Shown here one piece after another: positions 45,240 through 58,998 of a DNA stretch of 64,000 nucleotides. The position numbers and the translations under genes are program-made. This stretch comes from Agriotes lineatus (taxonomy: Eukaryota > Arthropoda > Insecta > Coleoptera > Elateridae): the NCBI GenBank assembly GCA_940337035.1, contig CALNHX010005859.1, positions 35,782-99,781 of the forward strand. Direction: 5' to 3'. Numbering within the stretch: the first letter of the stretch is position 1; every line of letters begins with the position of its first letter. Under the pieces are notes generated by a model that ran no database searches, was not told where the DNA came from, and saw nothing but the letters and a program-made list of their open reading frames with translations.

Positions 45240-46260
45240 CGTTTCTAATACGTCGAGTATCTTCAAGGTTGTCAACAAGCATTGCCATGTCAGCATATCG
45301 GCTGTAAATTGATGTATTGTTGTTTATAGTGTTACGTTGTTACCGTCTTTAAGTTTTCAGGGGTTTGAGCACGGTCTAGTTAATTTCGAAATCTATGCGC
45401 ATATTTTCTTTTTCGCGCGCGCCCTCCTGGTCATGCTTTGATTTTATCTGTGCGTGAAGCGATTAATATGGCCGGAGCATCCTATTCCGCCTTGTTTCGC
45501 TGTGTGCGATGTTTCCAGACAGTTAGGCTTCCCTTTTTGGATCACTCAAAGTTCTGCGGGCTTTAGGTAAAGTGTGCTGGAACTTATCCTCGCTGATGTA
45601 GCGGTTTAAATCTTTACTGGTGGGTTTACGAGAAAGTTTTTTCTCACGCCAATTATTGGCGAATTTTTGGTTGCAAGCTGTTTGAATTCATTTGCACATG
45701 GCCCAAACCTTGTGGTAAGTCTATTGAAGCTTCTATCGTACCGCGTTTTGAGATGTTCTGTACTCTATTTTGGGCATTCCTTTAGTCGCAAGTACGGAGC
45801 CCCAAATAATTCCTTCTAGAAATGTGATGTTCGCAAAATACCTTGACCCAGTTGGTCTTTTGAGTGCAACATTCCTGGATCGAGCCCTCGGTATTTGCAC
45901 TGGCTTACAGACATAATAAAAACCATCACTTTCTTCTTTGCACTTTATGTTCAATCACTATTAGTGTAAGCTTTTTGCAGATCATTTATTTATTCTCTGG
46001 TCATTTTACATCTTTTTCTGGTTTTAAATGGGTTACCACCGTCGCTGTTAATTAATGCCCCTAAATTCACAAACCGACTGACTTCACACCCATTTAATTG
46101 TAGTATGTATATTCTGCTATTTTTGCGGTCTGCGATCATTACCTTAATTTTTCTATAATTAACAGTTTTTCATTTCTTCTACCTTAGCGGTGAATTCAAG
46201 TAGTTGTTCAGGTGTCTCTGCTAGCAGAACCGTATCGTTCTATTCATGACACCTTCGCAG
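45240..46260 (-). mobile_element. Decayed LINE reverse transcriptase fragments
   Basis: On the minus strand, near 46250-46200, NDTVLLAETPEQLLEFTAKV matches the segment just after the reverse-transcriptase YADD box. A second similar segment, RYADMAMLVDNLED, lies at about 45265-45310, so two LINE fragments (or a duplicated one) are present. Many stops and frame changes; AEYTYYN-type and KTNWVK-type words lie between. The YADD aspartates are not intact in either (YADM in the second). Confidence 0.6.
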
Positions 46261-47480
46261 TAGATGTTAAGAGAGTGCAATTGAGCGAATCCACCATGTT
46301 CGGGCAAATAGTTGTATACGTACTGCATAATACAAAAATGCCATATTCAGCTAATATAATATGAAAATCTGCACTAAAATACATGTAAATAAATGAATAA
46401 AATATAAAGGCAAGAGTAGGTAATATTAGAGTTCCAAAGTGGTCAAAGGTTAGAAATTTTCCAAGCTAACGATTTTCCTATTCACAGTCTGAACGGCAAC
46501 TTCAAATTGAATTCCCATTTGAACATGACTTCAATTTGTAATAAATCAGTTGACAAATGAAATTGTGGTATTAACTCTCTTAATAACGTTTAGATTGATA
46601 TGACCTCTATGAATACAGGTACTCGAGTTAAAGGATGTTCTAGAGCCATCAGCCACAACAAACCTGAAAATTGAAAGTTTGCCGACTACACTTTAAATTT
46701 CAACCTTCAGCTTTACTCCCAAAATTAATGTCAGTTTACTGCATCTCAAAAGAATTACCAAAAGCTTAAATTTCTAGATAATTTGGAGATTGCGAAAGTG
46801 TTGGATTGTCCGATAGCTCATTTCAGTATTCTTCAGTAGGTCACTTGCCTTCAATCAAGCATTTTTATAAATTATTAACAGCATTGTGAAATCGGGTTAG
46901 GTCATCCAGAATGCGTCTGGTACCTTGGGCATTAATATGGTCTCAGCAGTTATTTTACTAATACAGTGCATGATAAAGTTATTGCTACATTCATGGCATT
47001 ACTTAGTATCCACCGGTGATTGCCCTCTGTATGAACCCAGTGGCTGCAATCTGAATAATAAATAATAGTTATTATAAGGGATAAAATAAGAAGCTAAGGG
47101 TTAGTTTCCACGCCTTTTTTAAACTCCTACTTCATCAAATATTACACCAAACACAATGATTCCCCCGAATACAAGGTAGTTTTTTCACGATTGGTTCGAA
47201 TTTACCGCTCTTCTACACGTTTTGTTAGTTAGTTTATTCCTTCTAGGTTCGTGATACCAATTTGTTAGCCATTTCCTACTTCCGATTTTCTTAGTTAATA
47301 AGAACATTTAAGCTCTTATTATTTTTATAATTTTAAACGTTAATCTCATGATTACGATGTTTTACGTCTGGTTTATGGTGTATTGAATCCGCTTTATTCA
47401 TCATATCACAATGTAGTTTAAGAGGTAAATGCTATCTAACCTTACATATACATTTCATGCCGTCTATTTTTATTTTGTTG
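46261..47480. other. Non-coding DNA
   Basis: No recognised gene or repeat. Confidence 0.35.
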
Positions 47481-47570
47481 TACATTTTAATATTGTATCA
47501 GCCTAAAGATGGCATTTTTATGGTATTGGTAATGCCGAAACATATTAGCATTTGAGTTCTCCGTCGATAT
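47481..47570. mobile_element. Possible retroelement end motif
   Basis: GCCTAAAGATGGCATTTTTA followed by GGTAATGCCGAAACATATT is a short stem-like phrase (GATGGCAT..ATGCCGAAAC) of a kind often seen at retroelement ends. No coding part is attached. Confidence 0.25.
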
Positions 47571-47939
47571 TAAAATTTTTTTCAAGAAGTGCATCAAGGC
47601 AAACTGCGTTTTTATTTTTTTATTCCACTATCTACAAGGATGGACCACTTAATTTACAGTTCAGTGCCCTATTCGATAATATTGAATAATCTTGCTGCAA
47701 ATTTAATGAAAAATTTGGAAGAGACCTTCGATAGAACTTGTCGTTTTCTGTTATTTCTGCTGCCGCTCTTACTTCGTCGGTATTCAAGGATTGATCTCTA
47801 ATTCATACTTGAATCTGGAACATCAAAACTATGCCACAAAGCTGCTTCAAAATCTTCAAATCAATGATTTAGTTTTAATAAAACTGATAATTTTACTGTT
47901 TCATTCGAGGCCGTTCAAGTTGGTTAAATTCGAGAAAGG

Positions 47940-48560
47940 AATGTCGAACGGTGGGCGAAAGAACTGACGCGGTGGCATCGAGCAGACGTTAAGATTTTAC
48001 CTTCCTGATCGGCGAAGAAGGCACTGTTACACGGACGGCTCGCGTAAGGAAGACGGCAGGGCCGAACTTCTTTTGTCACTTTCAACTAAGGGCGACAGCT
48101 GTACGAAGTGGAATCCAGTGTGAGCTGCTAGCTATTTGAATGGCACTTGAGTAGGCCTGCGCTTATGGCATTAGATGATATTCACAGACGTATAAAACTA
48201 ATGGTACAATTCGCCATTAAGTTTGATTTCGTACTTAAAGGCTTGGTGAAGCGAAAGGCGAGTGATGCGACAGTGGCAAGGTGGATGGCGGCCTCTTGCG
48301 TTTTCAGGTGTAGCACATGACCGGTCACGGAGGCTTCCACTCTTACCCGGTGCGAGTCAGGAAGACCGATGACGATACCTGCGAGTGCGCCGAGGGCTCG
48401 AATAACGTGAAAAACGTGTTGTTTGAGTGTTTGCTATAGACACAGCACAAAGGTATCGCCGATAGACGCTTTGTAGCAGCAGGGTTGGTGTGATCTGGAG
48501 GACGTCGCCCACTCACAAAGAAGGTAGAGTGGTGGCACGAGCATATCGTAGGATTACGGG
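47940..48560 (+). mobile_element. LINE fragment with RNase H and C-terminal zinc knuckle region
   Basis: The plus strand reads CYTDGSRKEDGRAELL (near 48030-48080; the first-aspartate region of LINE RNase H), later SDATVARWMAASC (near 48260) and then HGGFHSYPVRVRKTDDDTCE and NVKNVLFECLL (48325-48435), the Cys..Cys..HVLFEC block of R1/LOA/I-type LINEs. Stops and frame changes throughout. It is CG-richer than its flanks. Confidence 0.65.
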
Positions 48561-50149
48561 CGGATCACGACTAATATTGAACAAAGCGCGAGCGGATTTA
48601 GTTATCACTAGGAACATTAAGTGTGAATTATGGCAAAATTCGAATATTCAAACAGTTTTCGGCCTAGTTAGAGTTAGGATTGTTTTTAAGGGTTAAATAT
48701 TAATGTTGTTAATTGTCGAGAGTGTTTATATAACATAACAGCTATTACAGTAGCGAAAGGTGGGCCACTGGTGCATTTGTAGTTTCTGCGATAAAGAACT
48801 TATTGTAAGCAGCAGCAGCTTATTTTTTATTAATTAATTAGAAACATTCTATTCCTAACAATTTTTCTGTTGCTGAATTTCGTAGGGCTATATTTATTAT
48901 AAGCAAATTTTACCTGAACACCGAATTTGTTAGTGCGTTGACAATGTTGACATAGAGATTGCAAAAACCAGTTTACAAAGATAGGTAACTGGTTTCATTA
49001 GAGCTCCTTATGTTCTACACCTTTAAGACGACCTTACGCTAGAGATAATACACTATAAATCTAGGAATTTATCAAATTTAATGTTTAAAATTGCAAATTG
49101 AAAGTATTTTAATTGAAATACAGAATTTAACACAGTGGAAGTGGAAGTGTACTAGCTTAGCAAAAGATCTCAACTGACGGAAAACATTTCGTAAATACAC
49201 TATAGATGGTTAGACAGTTTATTTGTATACCTAATCAGAGAAATTCTATACTCCTTGGTGACATTTACATCTGATGGAAAGCTTTAAATCGGCTACTGTT
49301 TACCCAATACGAAATAACCAGTTACAGCTTTTCAGCTTATGGGCACAGTGTGCATTCAAACTATCTATAGGACAAAAATTTAAGTGTAGATGTCTGCTGA
49401 GTGAAGGGGTGATTGAACCTGCCCCAAGTGAGAATTTGAAGCTGCCCATTCTTGTGCTACTTGTTCAAAGCAGCGCGTTGAGGACATAATACAGTTATGA
49501 ATCGACTTAATGAAAGCTCTCTACGAAGTTTCATTCATATTTTTCTTTAAAGCTCGATTTCCGGGTTGCAGATAATTTGGAGACTTCAAAGTGTCATGTT
49601 TCCCAAAAAATGGAACAAATTAAAAACTCCTCTCGCGCTTCAATGGGCTTAACGAGCAATTAAAAATTATAAAAGTTGACGCCTGTATTTTAGAAAACTC
49701 CGCGTTGTTAATTAACGTCAAGGCCAAAATATAGCCGCACGCCTTCTTTGAAATATCTCTCCCAAGACACTGGCCAAACTTCCTGCGCTACACCAACACA
49801 ATTTAAGTTGTTGATAATAAGTCAGTTTTTTGCACTTCCGCATCGGATATTGCGTCCGTAATTCGCGCCCGTGTGTATTCGACGAACTATTTCGTGTGGC
49901 TGAATACAAATTAGTTCTGCCCCGGTTGGGATTACGGCGATGCGCCAAGTTTTCTGCGTTTATTTGCGCGTGCTTGCACGCGCCTTTCCAAAACGCTGAG
50001 AGGAGGAATGTATGGATGTACCTGAACTTGTTAATTAACTTCCGCAGAATATTTTGGAGAAAAGTAGGCCGCAAATAAAATTATTTGTCGATGTGGCTGC
50101 AACGCCACTCACAATTCGTCAACCACGTTAACTGGGTATCAAGGTTGAT
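48561..50149. other. Non-coding DNA
   Basis: Frames at 49274-49489 (+) and 49718-50074 (-) are isolated and unrecognised. 49740-50060 is somewhat GC-richer than its surroundings. Confidence 0.35.
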
Positions 50150-50700
50150 ACCAACAAAGGTATGAGAATTGCATGATCTTGACAGTGAGAAGTATCTGCA
50201 TATTGAGAAACAGAGAGGAATTTATATATCACGAATGCTATCTTTTATAATTCACCGTAATTCTGATATGGAATTTGATCAGACAGCTGTTATTGCCACT
50301 GTTAAGATCATTATTATCAGATAGGAACGAAGCCATATCTACCCCCTTTAAAAGATAATTTTCTATTCGCTCTGATGCATTTTATTTCCAATATACATTT
50401 TTATCGTCTTGCTATGTGTAATTCTATCAAAGGACTTTGCAAAATCAATAATACATACGTAGACGTCGGGATTAACATCGTGGCACCTTTGTACAAGGAC
50501 TTACATCACGAATAAAATTTTTCCTGTATCACATTCGCGTGTAAACCCAAACTGAGTGGGTCCTATGTTCACTTCCAGTTTGTTGTATATATTGAGATGG
50601 TATTAGGCCCACAACTTGGCACTGTTTGCAGTGCAGGATAATTGACCGATAAGCACAGAGTTGGGATGCTTTATTCAATTGCAATGTTAAACTAAAGTAA
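50150..50700 (-). mobile_element. LINE reverse transcriptase fragment
   Basis: The minus strand around 50560-50400 reads TQFGFTRECDTGKILFVM, one stop, then VLVQRCHDVNPDVYVCIIDF and AKSFDRITHSKTI. This is the QFGFR..T..A and VY-CFIDF-KAFD-V core of LINE reverse transcriptases, with the first catalytic aspartate present. Upstream and downstream parts are too decayed to read. Confidence 0.7.
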
Positions 50701-51344
50701 AATATTAAATGCAGTAAAGTAGTCGAGAAAGGAACGCAAAGGCAAAGCTTATTTCCACAGGGTTCGAAATTGAGTTTTAAATAAATTAAAATAATAAAAG
50801 AATAGGTTTGTGCTTAATGTAAAGCCGGACCGAAGGAAATTAATAGACACAAAAGGTTTGTTATGTGCATTTTAAAAGGAGCGTAATTTTCAATAAATCC
50901 AAGCATAGTCAAAATTGTGAGGAATCTAAAAGGTAAATTAGGCAAGATGAAAGATAACAGAACATTGCAAAGAGCAATTCGAGAAGCAGGCAACAGGAAA
51001 GGAAGTAAACGAAAGAAAATGGTAAAACTCTAATATGCCAGTGCGTTAATAATTAATAAACATAATGCAAAGCAGTGCAGTGACCAAATAATAAAAAACC
51101 GTTTGTGTGTGTAACGCAATCGAACCATTTTAGTTATAAGAAAAAGACAATAATCTCGATTTTAAGAAAAATGTTTATTTTATTTTATGTACTCAAATGT
51201 ATTTTCTTTTATATCCATTAATTATCAAAACTAATTTCCATTAACATAAGCATAACACCATATCCTAGCAACTAGATGCGATATTGTTTAAAACAAAAAA
51301 AAGAAAACAATCCAATTAAAAATTATTACATGTTTGTCTGATTT
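50701..51344. other. AT-rich non-coding DNA
   Basis: No recognised feature. Confidence 0.35.
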
Positions 51345-51696
51345 GTGCTCCACATAAAAATACATTTTTTGACTATTAAACAAGCATTTTACCAGTTCAA
51401 AAGTATTGCCTTTTATTGTGCCCATGTTAGTGCTTCTGTGGTAGCGTTTGTGAAAGTTTTCACAACATTAAAAATTAAAATGCTCCGATGCTATCTACAA
51501 GGACATCGGGAGCGAGCACTTCAAAATTTCGAGGCCCATCTACGAGCAACTAAGGCAGTGAAAACCAGAGGACAGCAGCCCAGGGCAGAGTACGAGTTTG
51601 CAAGAACGTCTCAACCACCTTCTGCAACCAGACGAGCATTTCCAGCAGAAAATCCAAGCAGCATTGCCGCAAGCAGCTCCGAAGCGAGCAAACTAG
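51345..51696 (+). CDS. Possible coding exon with strong splice donor
   Basis: An open plus-strand frame ending AACTAG before GTAAGG (51697). The GC-richer second half (about 51480-51696) encodes a charged, low-complexity segment (HRERALQNFEAHLRATKAV, then a Gln/Pro/Ser/Ala-rich tail with PPSATRRAFPAENPSSIAAS). The AT-rich first half is less coding-like, so the real exon may begin near 51480. No family recognised and no partner exon found. Confidence 0.25.
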
Positions 51697-54600
51697 GTAA
51701 GGTTATGCTGCGATTTAAGTGTTAAAGTTTGGGGAAAAGCAACAAAATGATCAAACCTTGCCGAAAAGAATTAGCTCGTTTCCAAGGCCCCAGCTATGCC
51801 GTAATTTGCGTAATAAGCAAGGCGTTATCAAATTTTGCAAATTTAGAAAGAATCCCAAACGATCAGGAACAATTGAGCATACGGCATCTGTCCTACGTTA
51901 TTACTAAAACAAAACAGTGTTAATTGTTGCCAAGCGCGAAAATTTGAATAATTACCTGATGTTTTCTCACATTTTCACAAGTTTAAACGTTCAAAGAATC
52001 GCTGTTGCACTGAGCGAACAGTTTGTGTAATGTGACAGATTGTGAATATTTGGACTAACGTCGTGTATTTGAACTACTGATTTAGAATTGCTGGCTATAG
52101 CAAAATTCAGATCAAAAATATAGTCAACTTCGGAACCTAACCTGAGAAAGAGATTATGTTTTCCCATTGAGCTACCGTAATAGATAATTGCAATTGAATA
52201 AAATAGAAAGAGGGGTATGCAACCATTTATTTGAGTAATTGAGTTAAACGAAATTGGGGTGGAGGTGGATTACCGCCCATTTCTTATTAGTAAGGGGTTT
52301 TTCTATCTTTTCTTTTATTATAGTTGACCGTGTGATTGATTCTGGTAATGTGTATTCGTTTCATATCGTTAGTTTTCCTTTCTGTAAATGCTGGTCGTTT
52401 CTCTGACTTTTATGCAAGTCGTGTTTGTCCTCAGGTCGCGTTTTTAAATTGCATACATAAGATATTACTATGTTTTATATTACTTGATTTGGTTATAAGA
52501 ATTTTAAATAAATGTCTTTAATAATCTTCAAGGGTCCCATATGGGTAGGCTACCTACATCCTACCAAGTATTATCTTGATTTGTAATAATTATTGGAATA
52601 CATTTGCTATCAACTTGATTATCGTGGTATTATTTTTAATAATTTAATTGGAAACGCTTTGTATACTGCTGATTTAATTACTAGTATCACTATAATACTG
52701 GATATAATTTAACTAACGGAAACCAAAAACAAATATGGCGATTCAACCTCATAGTTTCTCAAAAAAAATCGTTATTGTTCGACAAACAGCAGTGACTACA
52801 TAATTAAACCCTTGCCTAGATGATAACAATTGCAGTAAGTAAATGCACTTCACAAACAAAAAATACTCAAAGAACGCGTCTGCCGAAACTGCACAAAAAA
52901 CCGACATTACTAAATTCAATCTTTTTAGGATAAACTTTGCTAATCTTTATGTTGACTTTTCAATGGAAACTAGGGCTTAACTCGAGTGCCTAGCAAGTCA
53001 CACGATGCCCGGTCCTCTCTTCCTCCATTGGCGTGCCGACACAAGCCACTAAACGCTCTGCAGAACGACTCTTGTAGCTCGATCGCTACGAAAAACGCCC
53101 CCAATTCAGCTGTCGCTTCGCTCCTAGGGCTCCAACTGCTTTCCACGAACGTCGCTGCCTACCTCTAGCTTACAGGACTTCCAATTATACTGCTCGAAGC
53201 TCGTGTCACAATCTCGGAAAAACCACCCAAACTTGATGCACAAATTAAACACTTTTTTCAAACTTCTGCGGAGGTGCTACAAATTACTGCGGCCTACTAC
53301 AGTGTACCCAAATAATATCGAATTAGTTTAAAACACACTGAATTGGGGATGAGTATTTATTCACGTATAATACATAATAATTATTTATTGGGAAAGCCAA
53401 ATTTAACACCATTGCACAGCATGGCTACTTTTCGACAATTGTTTGTCTATGATCAAGGCTAACACTATTTTTAATATTGTTTTACAGATTATTAACTAGG
53501 CCAATGAAAAATTATGCCATTTACAATAATTAAACCAGCACATTGCTCTAACATTTTATAAAATATTATTTGATATGCTTGAAATATTATTAATTGCTAT
53601 TATAATCATAAAGGCTTAAAATGTGTTTATAGCAATATACATCTAAAGGTCGAGCAGTTCTTTGAAAAACCGCTAAAGTTTTATCCACCAATTGCCAATT
53701 TTAGTACTAGAAAAATTGAAGAATAAAAACCTTCGTAGCCGACGTAACGATTCCAGCAAAAACAGTGAAGATGCAACAAAGGTTTTTATACAGTACAAGG
53801 CTACTTAGTTGTTGTAGAAGGTTTGTTTAATCAATTCAAGGAGGATACAAGGTCAAAGAAACCCAGTCATTCTATGTACATTTAATCATGAGACAATATC
53901 AACAGCGTTGCAATACCGCAGTCCCAGGAAGCAAAATACTCACGTGGATAGCAAGTTAGCATGAAAATTGCACATAACGAAAAAGAAGACAGAAGCGTAC
54001 TTACTTAAAACGCTCCTAATACACAGTGTTATCAAACCGATTTAAATATTTGGCCTAGAGCTTCGGGGTGTTCCAACATCTCTAATCTATGTATGTAATG
54101 TTGTAGATTAAAGTTTTACAAATAGTAATTAATACATTTCCGTATATAACCAACCAGAATTTGCGCGCAGATCTCTAAATAACTTTTTTCAAGAACGAAG
54201 CTATGCAAACCCGTAAAACATCTCAATACAGCTGAAAAATACATCAAATCACCTCTTAGTGCTTGAATATAATGTATGAGTTTTATTGTAATACTTATGT
54301 GTTACTATTTTTCGAAATGATGCTTTCCAGTCAATAAGAAGACTCATTGTTTTAATAAACAATTTCTGAAATTCCCCGCAGTTATGACTTTTTGCAATAT
54401 TCTAATCTTTCTCATAACCTTATTTTAATTAAAAGCACATTCATCATGAGATTGGCATAATTTATCGTGTGTTTTATTATTTAACTGTAATATCCACACT
54501 GTTTACATTTTGTCTACGTAGACTTTACATAATTACGAATATTTTGCTTAGTAAATAATACAATGCGGGAACTAGATTTCTCAGTAGTCGAAACTGCTGA

Positions 54601-57029
54601 AGCCTTCGTTGGCTTACACTTGCATAAAGAGCACGCTCACGAAAACAGCATTATTACTTAGAACTTGTCACTGTGGCAATAACAAGGGAAAAAGCAAAAC
54701 GTGCTGCTGGTATTCGCAAATGTTCAAAACAGTGCTTAGTTTAAAATGAAAAAATGTTTATTCAACGAAGTACTGCAAGGGAAGATGGTTTCCCATAAAC
54801 CAAACACCCTCTTGTTTAATGAAAAATGTGTTACAATAATTTTGAGTCAAAAGAAAGTTAATTAAAGTGCTTATGATTTAACGTGACACTCTCCGCAGAA
54901 TTATGGTGAGGTACGACGCGAAAAACCGTGAGAAAAGCTAATAACCGCTCAAGAAAACAAGTTAAGTGCTTCATTACACGAAGAAAACATTGAATGATTT
55001 AGTTCCAAATTGTCAAAATATAAACGAATATAAAAAGTCCAATGAGAAAATAGTACACGGGGTTTTAGGCAAGTAGAATTAAAAGCGCTCGGAATCGATT
55101 ACGCAAATCATGATAGGGGCTCCAGTTGAAATATTCAAAAAATATTAAATGCAATGGCCCGCCCATTCCGGTCATTACAAAGCCTTGTCAAAGAAACACA
55201 ATCATAAAAAACGATACAGTTCTAATATCAAAATAAAAGGGAAATCCTAAACGACAAACCGCTATGTCTTAACCGCCAAATAAGGCGCGTATTAGTTAAA
55301 TTTAAACTGTTAATTATTTAGATAAATAAAGAATACAGTATAAATTTCTAAAATAAAATTGGAGAAGTGATTGCTTACTAATTATAAATTACAGTAACCT
55401 CCATTCATAGTGTAATTCAACACAGTGCATGATTCCTATTCAAGTAGAGTGCTAGAGCGGTAACTGCTGTTTTAGGTACTCAAAAAAGTACAATATACTA
55501 TCTTTGGCCAGAACAGATCCGGTTCTACCAAGTGGTAGTGTTTTTCCGAGCGTGCGATGTGACGTCGATCAGATAAGGGGCAACAAGAACGGCTCACTTA
55601 ACATCGGAGATCATTTGAAGATGATTGCAGATTACGTGAAGAATATTGAGTTACTTAAAGACTTGCAATAAATGAAGTAAAACGCCAAACCACGCGAAAG
55701 TATGGCGATAAACGATCCCGTACTGAGATTTGATGCCACCAAGAAGTTAGTTACCTCTGAAATATCGTCAGATCGTGGATCAATCAGATAGAGTACCGCA
55801 ATTCACAAAACTGTTATACCAAATCTGCATCTAATGTCTGACGATTTTTGAAGATAAAACCACTTTCTAGGTGTGCAACAAAAAAATGCGTCTTGCGGGA
55901 AGTGAACTGACGATTAATATCTTCCAAAATATGGAACAGGAAATAGCCTCACCCTGAAGTTATCCTCTACGATTTCAAAGCGAAGGAAAATACTAATGGC
56001 AAAAAAATACCAAAACTATATAAACAATCCACAGACATAAGGATTTCAAAAATTCACAAAATTGAAGCAGATAAAGCATAATAATTCTGAAATAAAACTA
56101 GAGAAAAATATGTTGCCACGTTACAAACGCTGTCGCCATCAACGAAAATATAATCGTGTAGAAATTATAAAATGAACTTACATCAAGGACTAAAAGATTC
56201 GCCGAACGCCTTTTTACCATATTTAAAAAAAATGTACATTTATGCTAGTAGTTAGACAAAGATAAATGCTAAAGGATGTTAACACTATTTCAAAAATAAC
56301 CAGCCACAAAAAAATTTCTCCAGTGTCTGGCTGCCTTAACAACCTGATCTAGCAGAGTAAGCACATTGACTACCAAGTAGAATAGAAACTATGGAACTGT
56401 CATAAGCGACCCAAACAGAGAATGGCACTAGCAAAAGAGTGGTTATAATGCAAAAAATACGAAAATTTATAAGAAAATAATGCCAGATTTAACGTGACAC
56501 GATGTTACCAGCAAACAGTGTCAGATCGAACGTATAAACCAATCGATGCGAAGATGAGGACGAAAAGGGGAAGTGCTTGTATCGAAAACGACTAACTTTA
56601 GAATAGGAAATATCTTAGGAAATAAATCTATAATAAAAAAAAACAAGACGTAGAAAGACCGTAAAAGCGTTAAGACACCTAATTTTAATCTAGAAATATA
56701 AAGAGGAAGAACAATGTAACCGAAGGCAAGTGTAACTTTGTGAGGCAACGAATGAACGGAGAAGATTATAAGATGGATACATATATAAGCAACAATAATA
56801 TGTGTGCAAATACTCAAGGAAGTTAACAGATAACATGAAATAAATTCGTTTTTCTCTCACTCCGTCCATACCTGTCTTCGTCTCGGTCCACCTGTAGTGT
56901 CTTCTTTAAGTTTCCTTCAATTACAGTTTTTGGTGTACCTATGTCCTATCTTCATAGCTCTTCCTTGGTTACGTTTTTATTACCCTGATTCTTTTATTTC
57001 TATATAGTATTTTTTAATTGGCTAAGACG
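51697..57029. other. Long non-coding stretch
   Basis: About 5.3 kb of mostly A-rich DNA with no supported gene. A CG-richer patch at 52990-53180 and a segment at 55490-56000 with fewer stops than average stand out, but neither contains a motif I recognise. Confidence 0.4.
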
Positions 57030-57385
57030 GCTACAGCGACGGCGACATCAGGTTAGATTTTGTGCCCAAGGGCGAAGTGCAGAGGCCGCGAAGCGACCAT
57101 AACGCGATGGGAAGCAAAGTGGAGAACGTTGACGAATCTTGAGGTTGTGACCGTCCATGAAAGCTTCCGCTCGGCGCAGTGATGCGTATTGGAAAGGCCG
57201 ATGACGACGCATGCGACTGAGGTGAGGGCTCGGACACCGCAAAACACGCGTTGTTCCAGTATCCACTGAGGCTCATTATAAAGGTCTGGCTGAAAAATGC
57301 TGGATGGCAGTGGAGTTGAGGTGGCCGAAAGATTTGGAGGATGTCAGTACATCGATGTGCCTGCCGTGAAAACTAACTTATCGTG
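57030..57385 (+). mobile_element. LINE C-terminal fragment, second copy type
   Basis: The plus strand reads ATITRWEAKWRTLTN-type sequence near 57095-57130, then a Cys-poor version of the zinc-knuckle block ending HRKTRVV- or AKHALFQYP-like depending on frame, followed by WLKNAGWQWS. It parallels 48250-48500 in composition and order (both have a GACCGATGACGAT-like or GGCCGATGACGAC segment), so both derive from the same kind of R1-like LINE. Broken in all frames. Confidence 0.5.
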
Positions 57386-58429
57386 CATGTCTTTATGCTC
57401 GTGTAAGCCGCCAATAATCTGTATGTTAATAATAATTCAATAATTTAAAAAATGTAATTAGCAGCGTTCCTTACTGTTGAATTTAAAAAAGTAAGCTAGC
57501 CGAAAAAGTGCAAAATTATTATCCCTCTATATTTGGAAACACGTGAGACTGCTAGGCCAAGAACAAAAAACAATGCAATCAGACCAGTAATAAAGATTAA
57601 CTTTTATGGTTTTATCTGTGACTGTTGGCACCTTTGGTAAAATAAAATGTTCCGGCAGCAGCGTTCAATGTGCTTCCAACTTAATTAAAAGTGCCGATCT
57701 TCCTGTTATCGCGCTACACCATATAACGCGTAAGATAAAAATTCATATCTGCGTTCAACAACACGTTTTTATCTCCGAGCCAGGTGATCTTGCTTTTACA
57801 GCTGCCGTAAACTTTTAAAGGGGCACTGAATTCCAGGTCTTTCTAATCGGTGCCTTGACAGAACGCCACAAGGATCGATTTCATATCCAGCTCGGATGTA
57901 TTTATTGTGTACTTTCAAAAAGGTGTTACTTAACATTAAAAGAAGACCTTATCGGGAACCCCCACTCCTGTACTTATGTCAAAAATGCACCAGGGCGCTG
58001 TAAATCTTCCAACCGTTTTAAAAGGGGTTAATAATATTGGTTTTAAACAATGTTAAAAACTACATTAGCGTAGAATATTATTATTATTACTATTTTAATG
58101 TGAGTCTTATATTTTCAAAAGTTTTAACATTTCTCTACAGTGTGCCACTTCAAAGACATCTGGAAGAGTTTTAAAACTGTCTTTAACAAAAGGAACCAGC
58201 ATTTTGAAGTACAATGTTTAACGTCAATGGTTCATCTTCACATGTTGAAATTCTATCCTGTAGGATATATGAAGGAATAGCTAAATCTATGATAACTACT
58301 GTTTGATAATTTTACTGATATAAAACATGCTCCACAATCCCTTTTCCTAAAACCCTTGGGGTCAGTTGTGTTTCGCAATTCAGAATTTTTCAGATTTTAG
58401 AATAAAGGCGGCGCTGCCGGTGTGGTCTA
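57386..58429. other. Non-coding DNA
   Basis: No recognised gene or repeat. Confidence 0.35.
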
Positions 58430-58730
58430 GAACAGCACTCTATACATTAATACTTCCATCCATCCAATGGCGTTACAGCCCAATTCGGGCCTTGACCTCC
58501 TCTATCTTCAACAACTTTCCCAATCACCAGCTGCTGCTTTCCAATTGTGTTCTTAAATCGCTTCGTATCTTGTCTTTCCAGCGTGTTCCTGGTCTTCCTA
58601 CCGGTCTTTTACCTTCCATCTTTTTCTCCACTTATTTCTTTGCAATTCTTGTCATATTCATTCGCTGTAAGTGTTCCGCCCATTTCAGTGTCTGTAATTT
58701 TATGTATTTGGAAACATCAGACTGTGCATT
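58430..58730 (-). mobile_element. LINE ORF2 C-terminal fragment
   Basis: The minus strand from about 58695 reads WAEHLQRMNMTRIAKK, one stop, then EKKMEGKRPVGRPRTRWKDK and IRSDLRTQLESSS. The W-EHL-RM and GRPR-RW-D pattern is the usual C-terminal part of one group of insect LINE ORF2 proteins. Downstream on the same strand, GCCCGAATTGGGCTGTAACG (58475-58494) matches a very common insect repeat that follows this C-terminus. Confidence 0.7.
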
Positions 58731-58998
58731 GAGTAATAAAGTTGATATAACCCATGGTTATATCTACTTTGCCATTGACCATTGTTGTTAATTAGTCTAT
58801 ATTGAGAAGGTTATGTTCTTTTAATTTAATACTTAATTAAATAAATGATTAAGAACCACCTCGCAAATATTTTATTTACCCTATAAAATTATAAGTCCAT
58901 TAAAAGGAGTTGTAATTTACTAACTCGTTGAAATAAATGGTTATATGCCCTGTTGATATTTTATTTATCTGCAAGTACTAACTATTATTATGGCTAGC

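Noticed and set aside
55490..56000. Possible retroelement coding remnant
   Set aside because: Fewer stops than neighbours, but no frame yields a motif I can name.
57031..57276. Three overlapping minus-strand frames of 64-81 codons
   Set aside because: Shadows of the CG-rich LINE fragment that reads on the plus strand.
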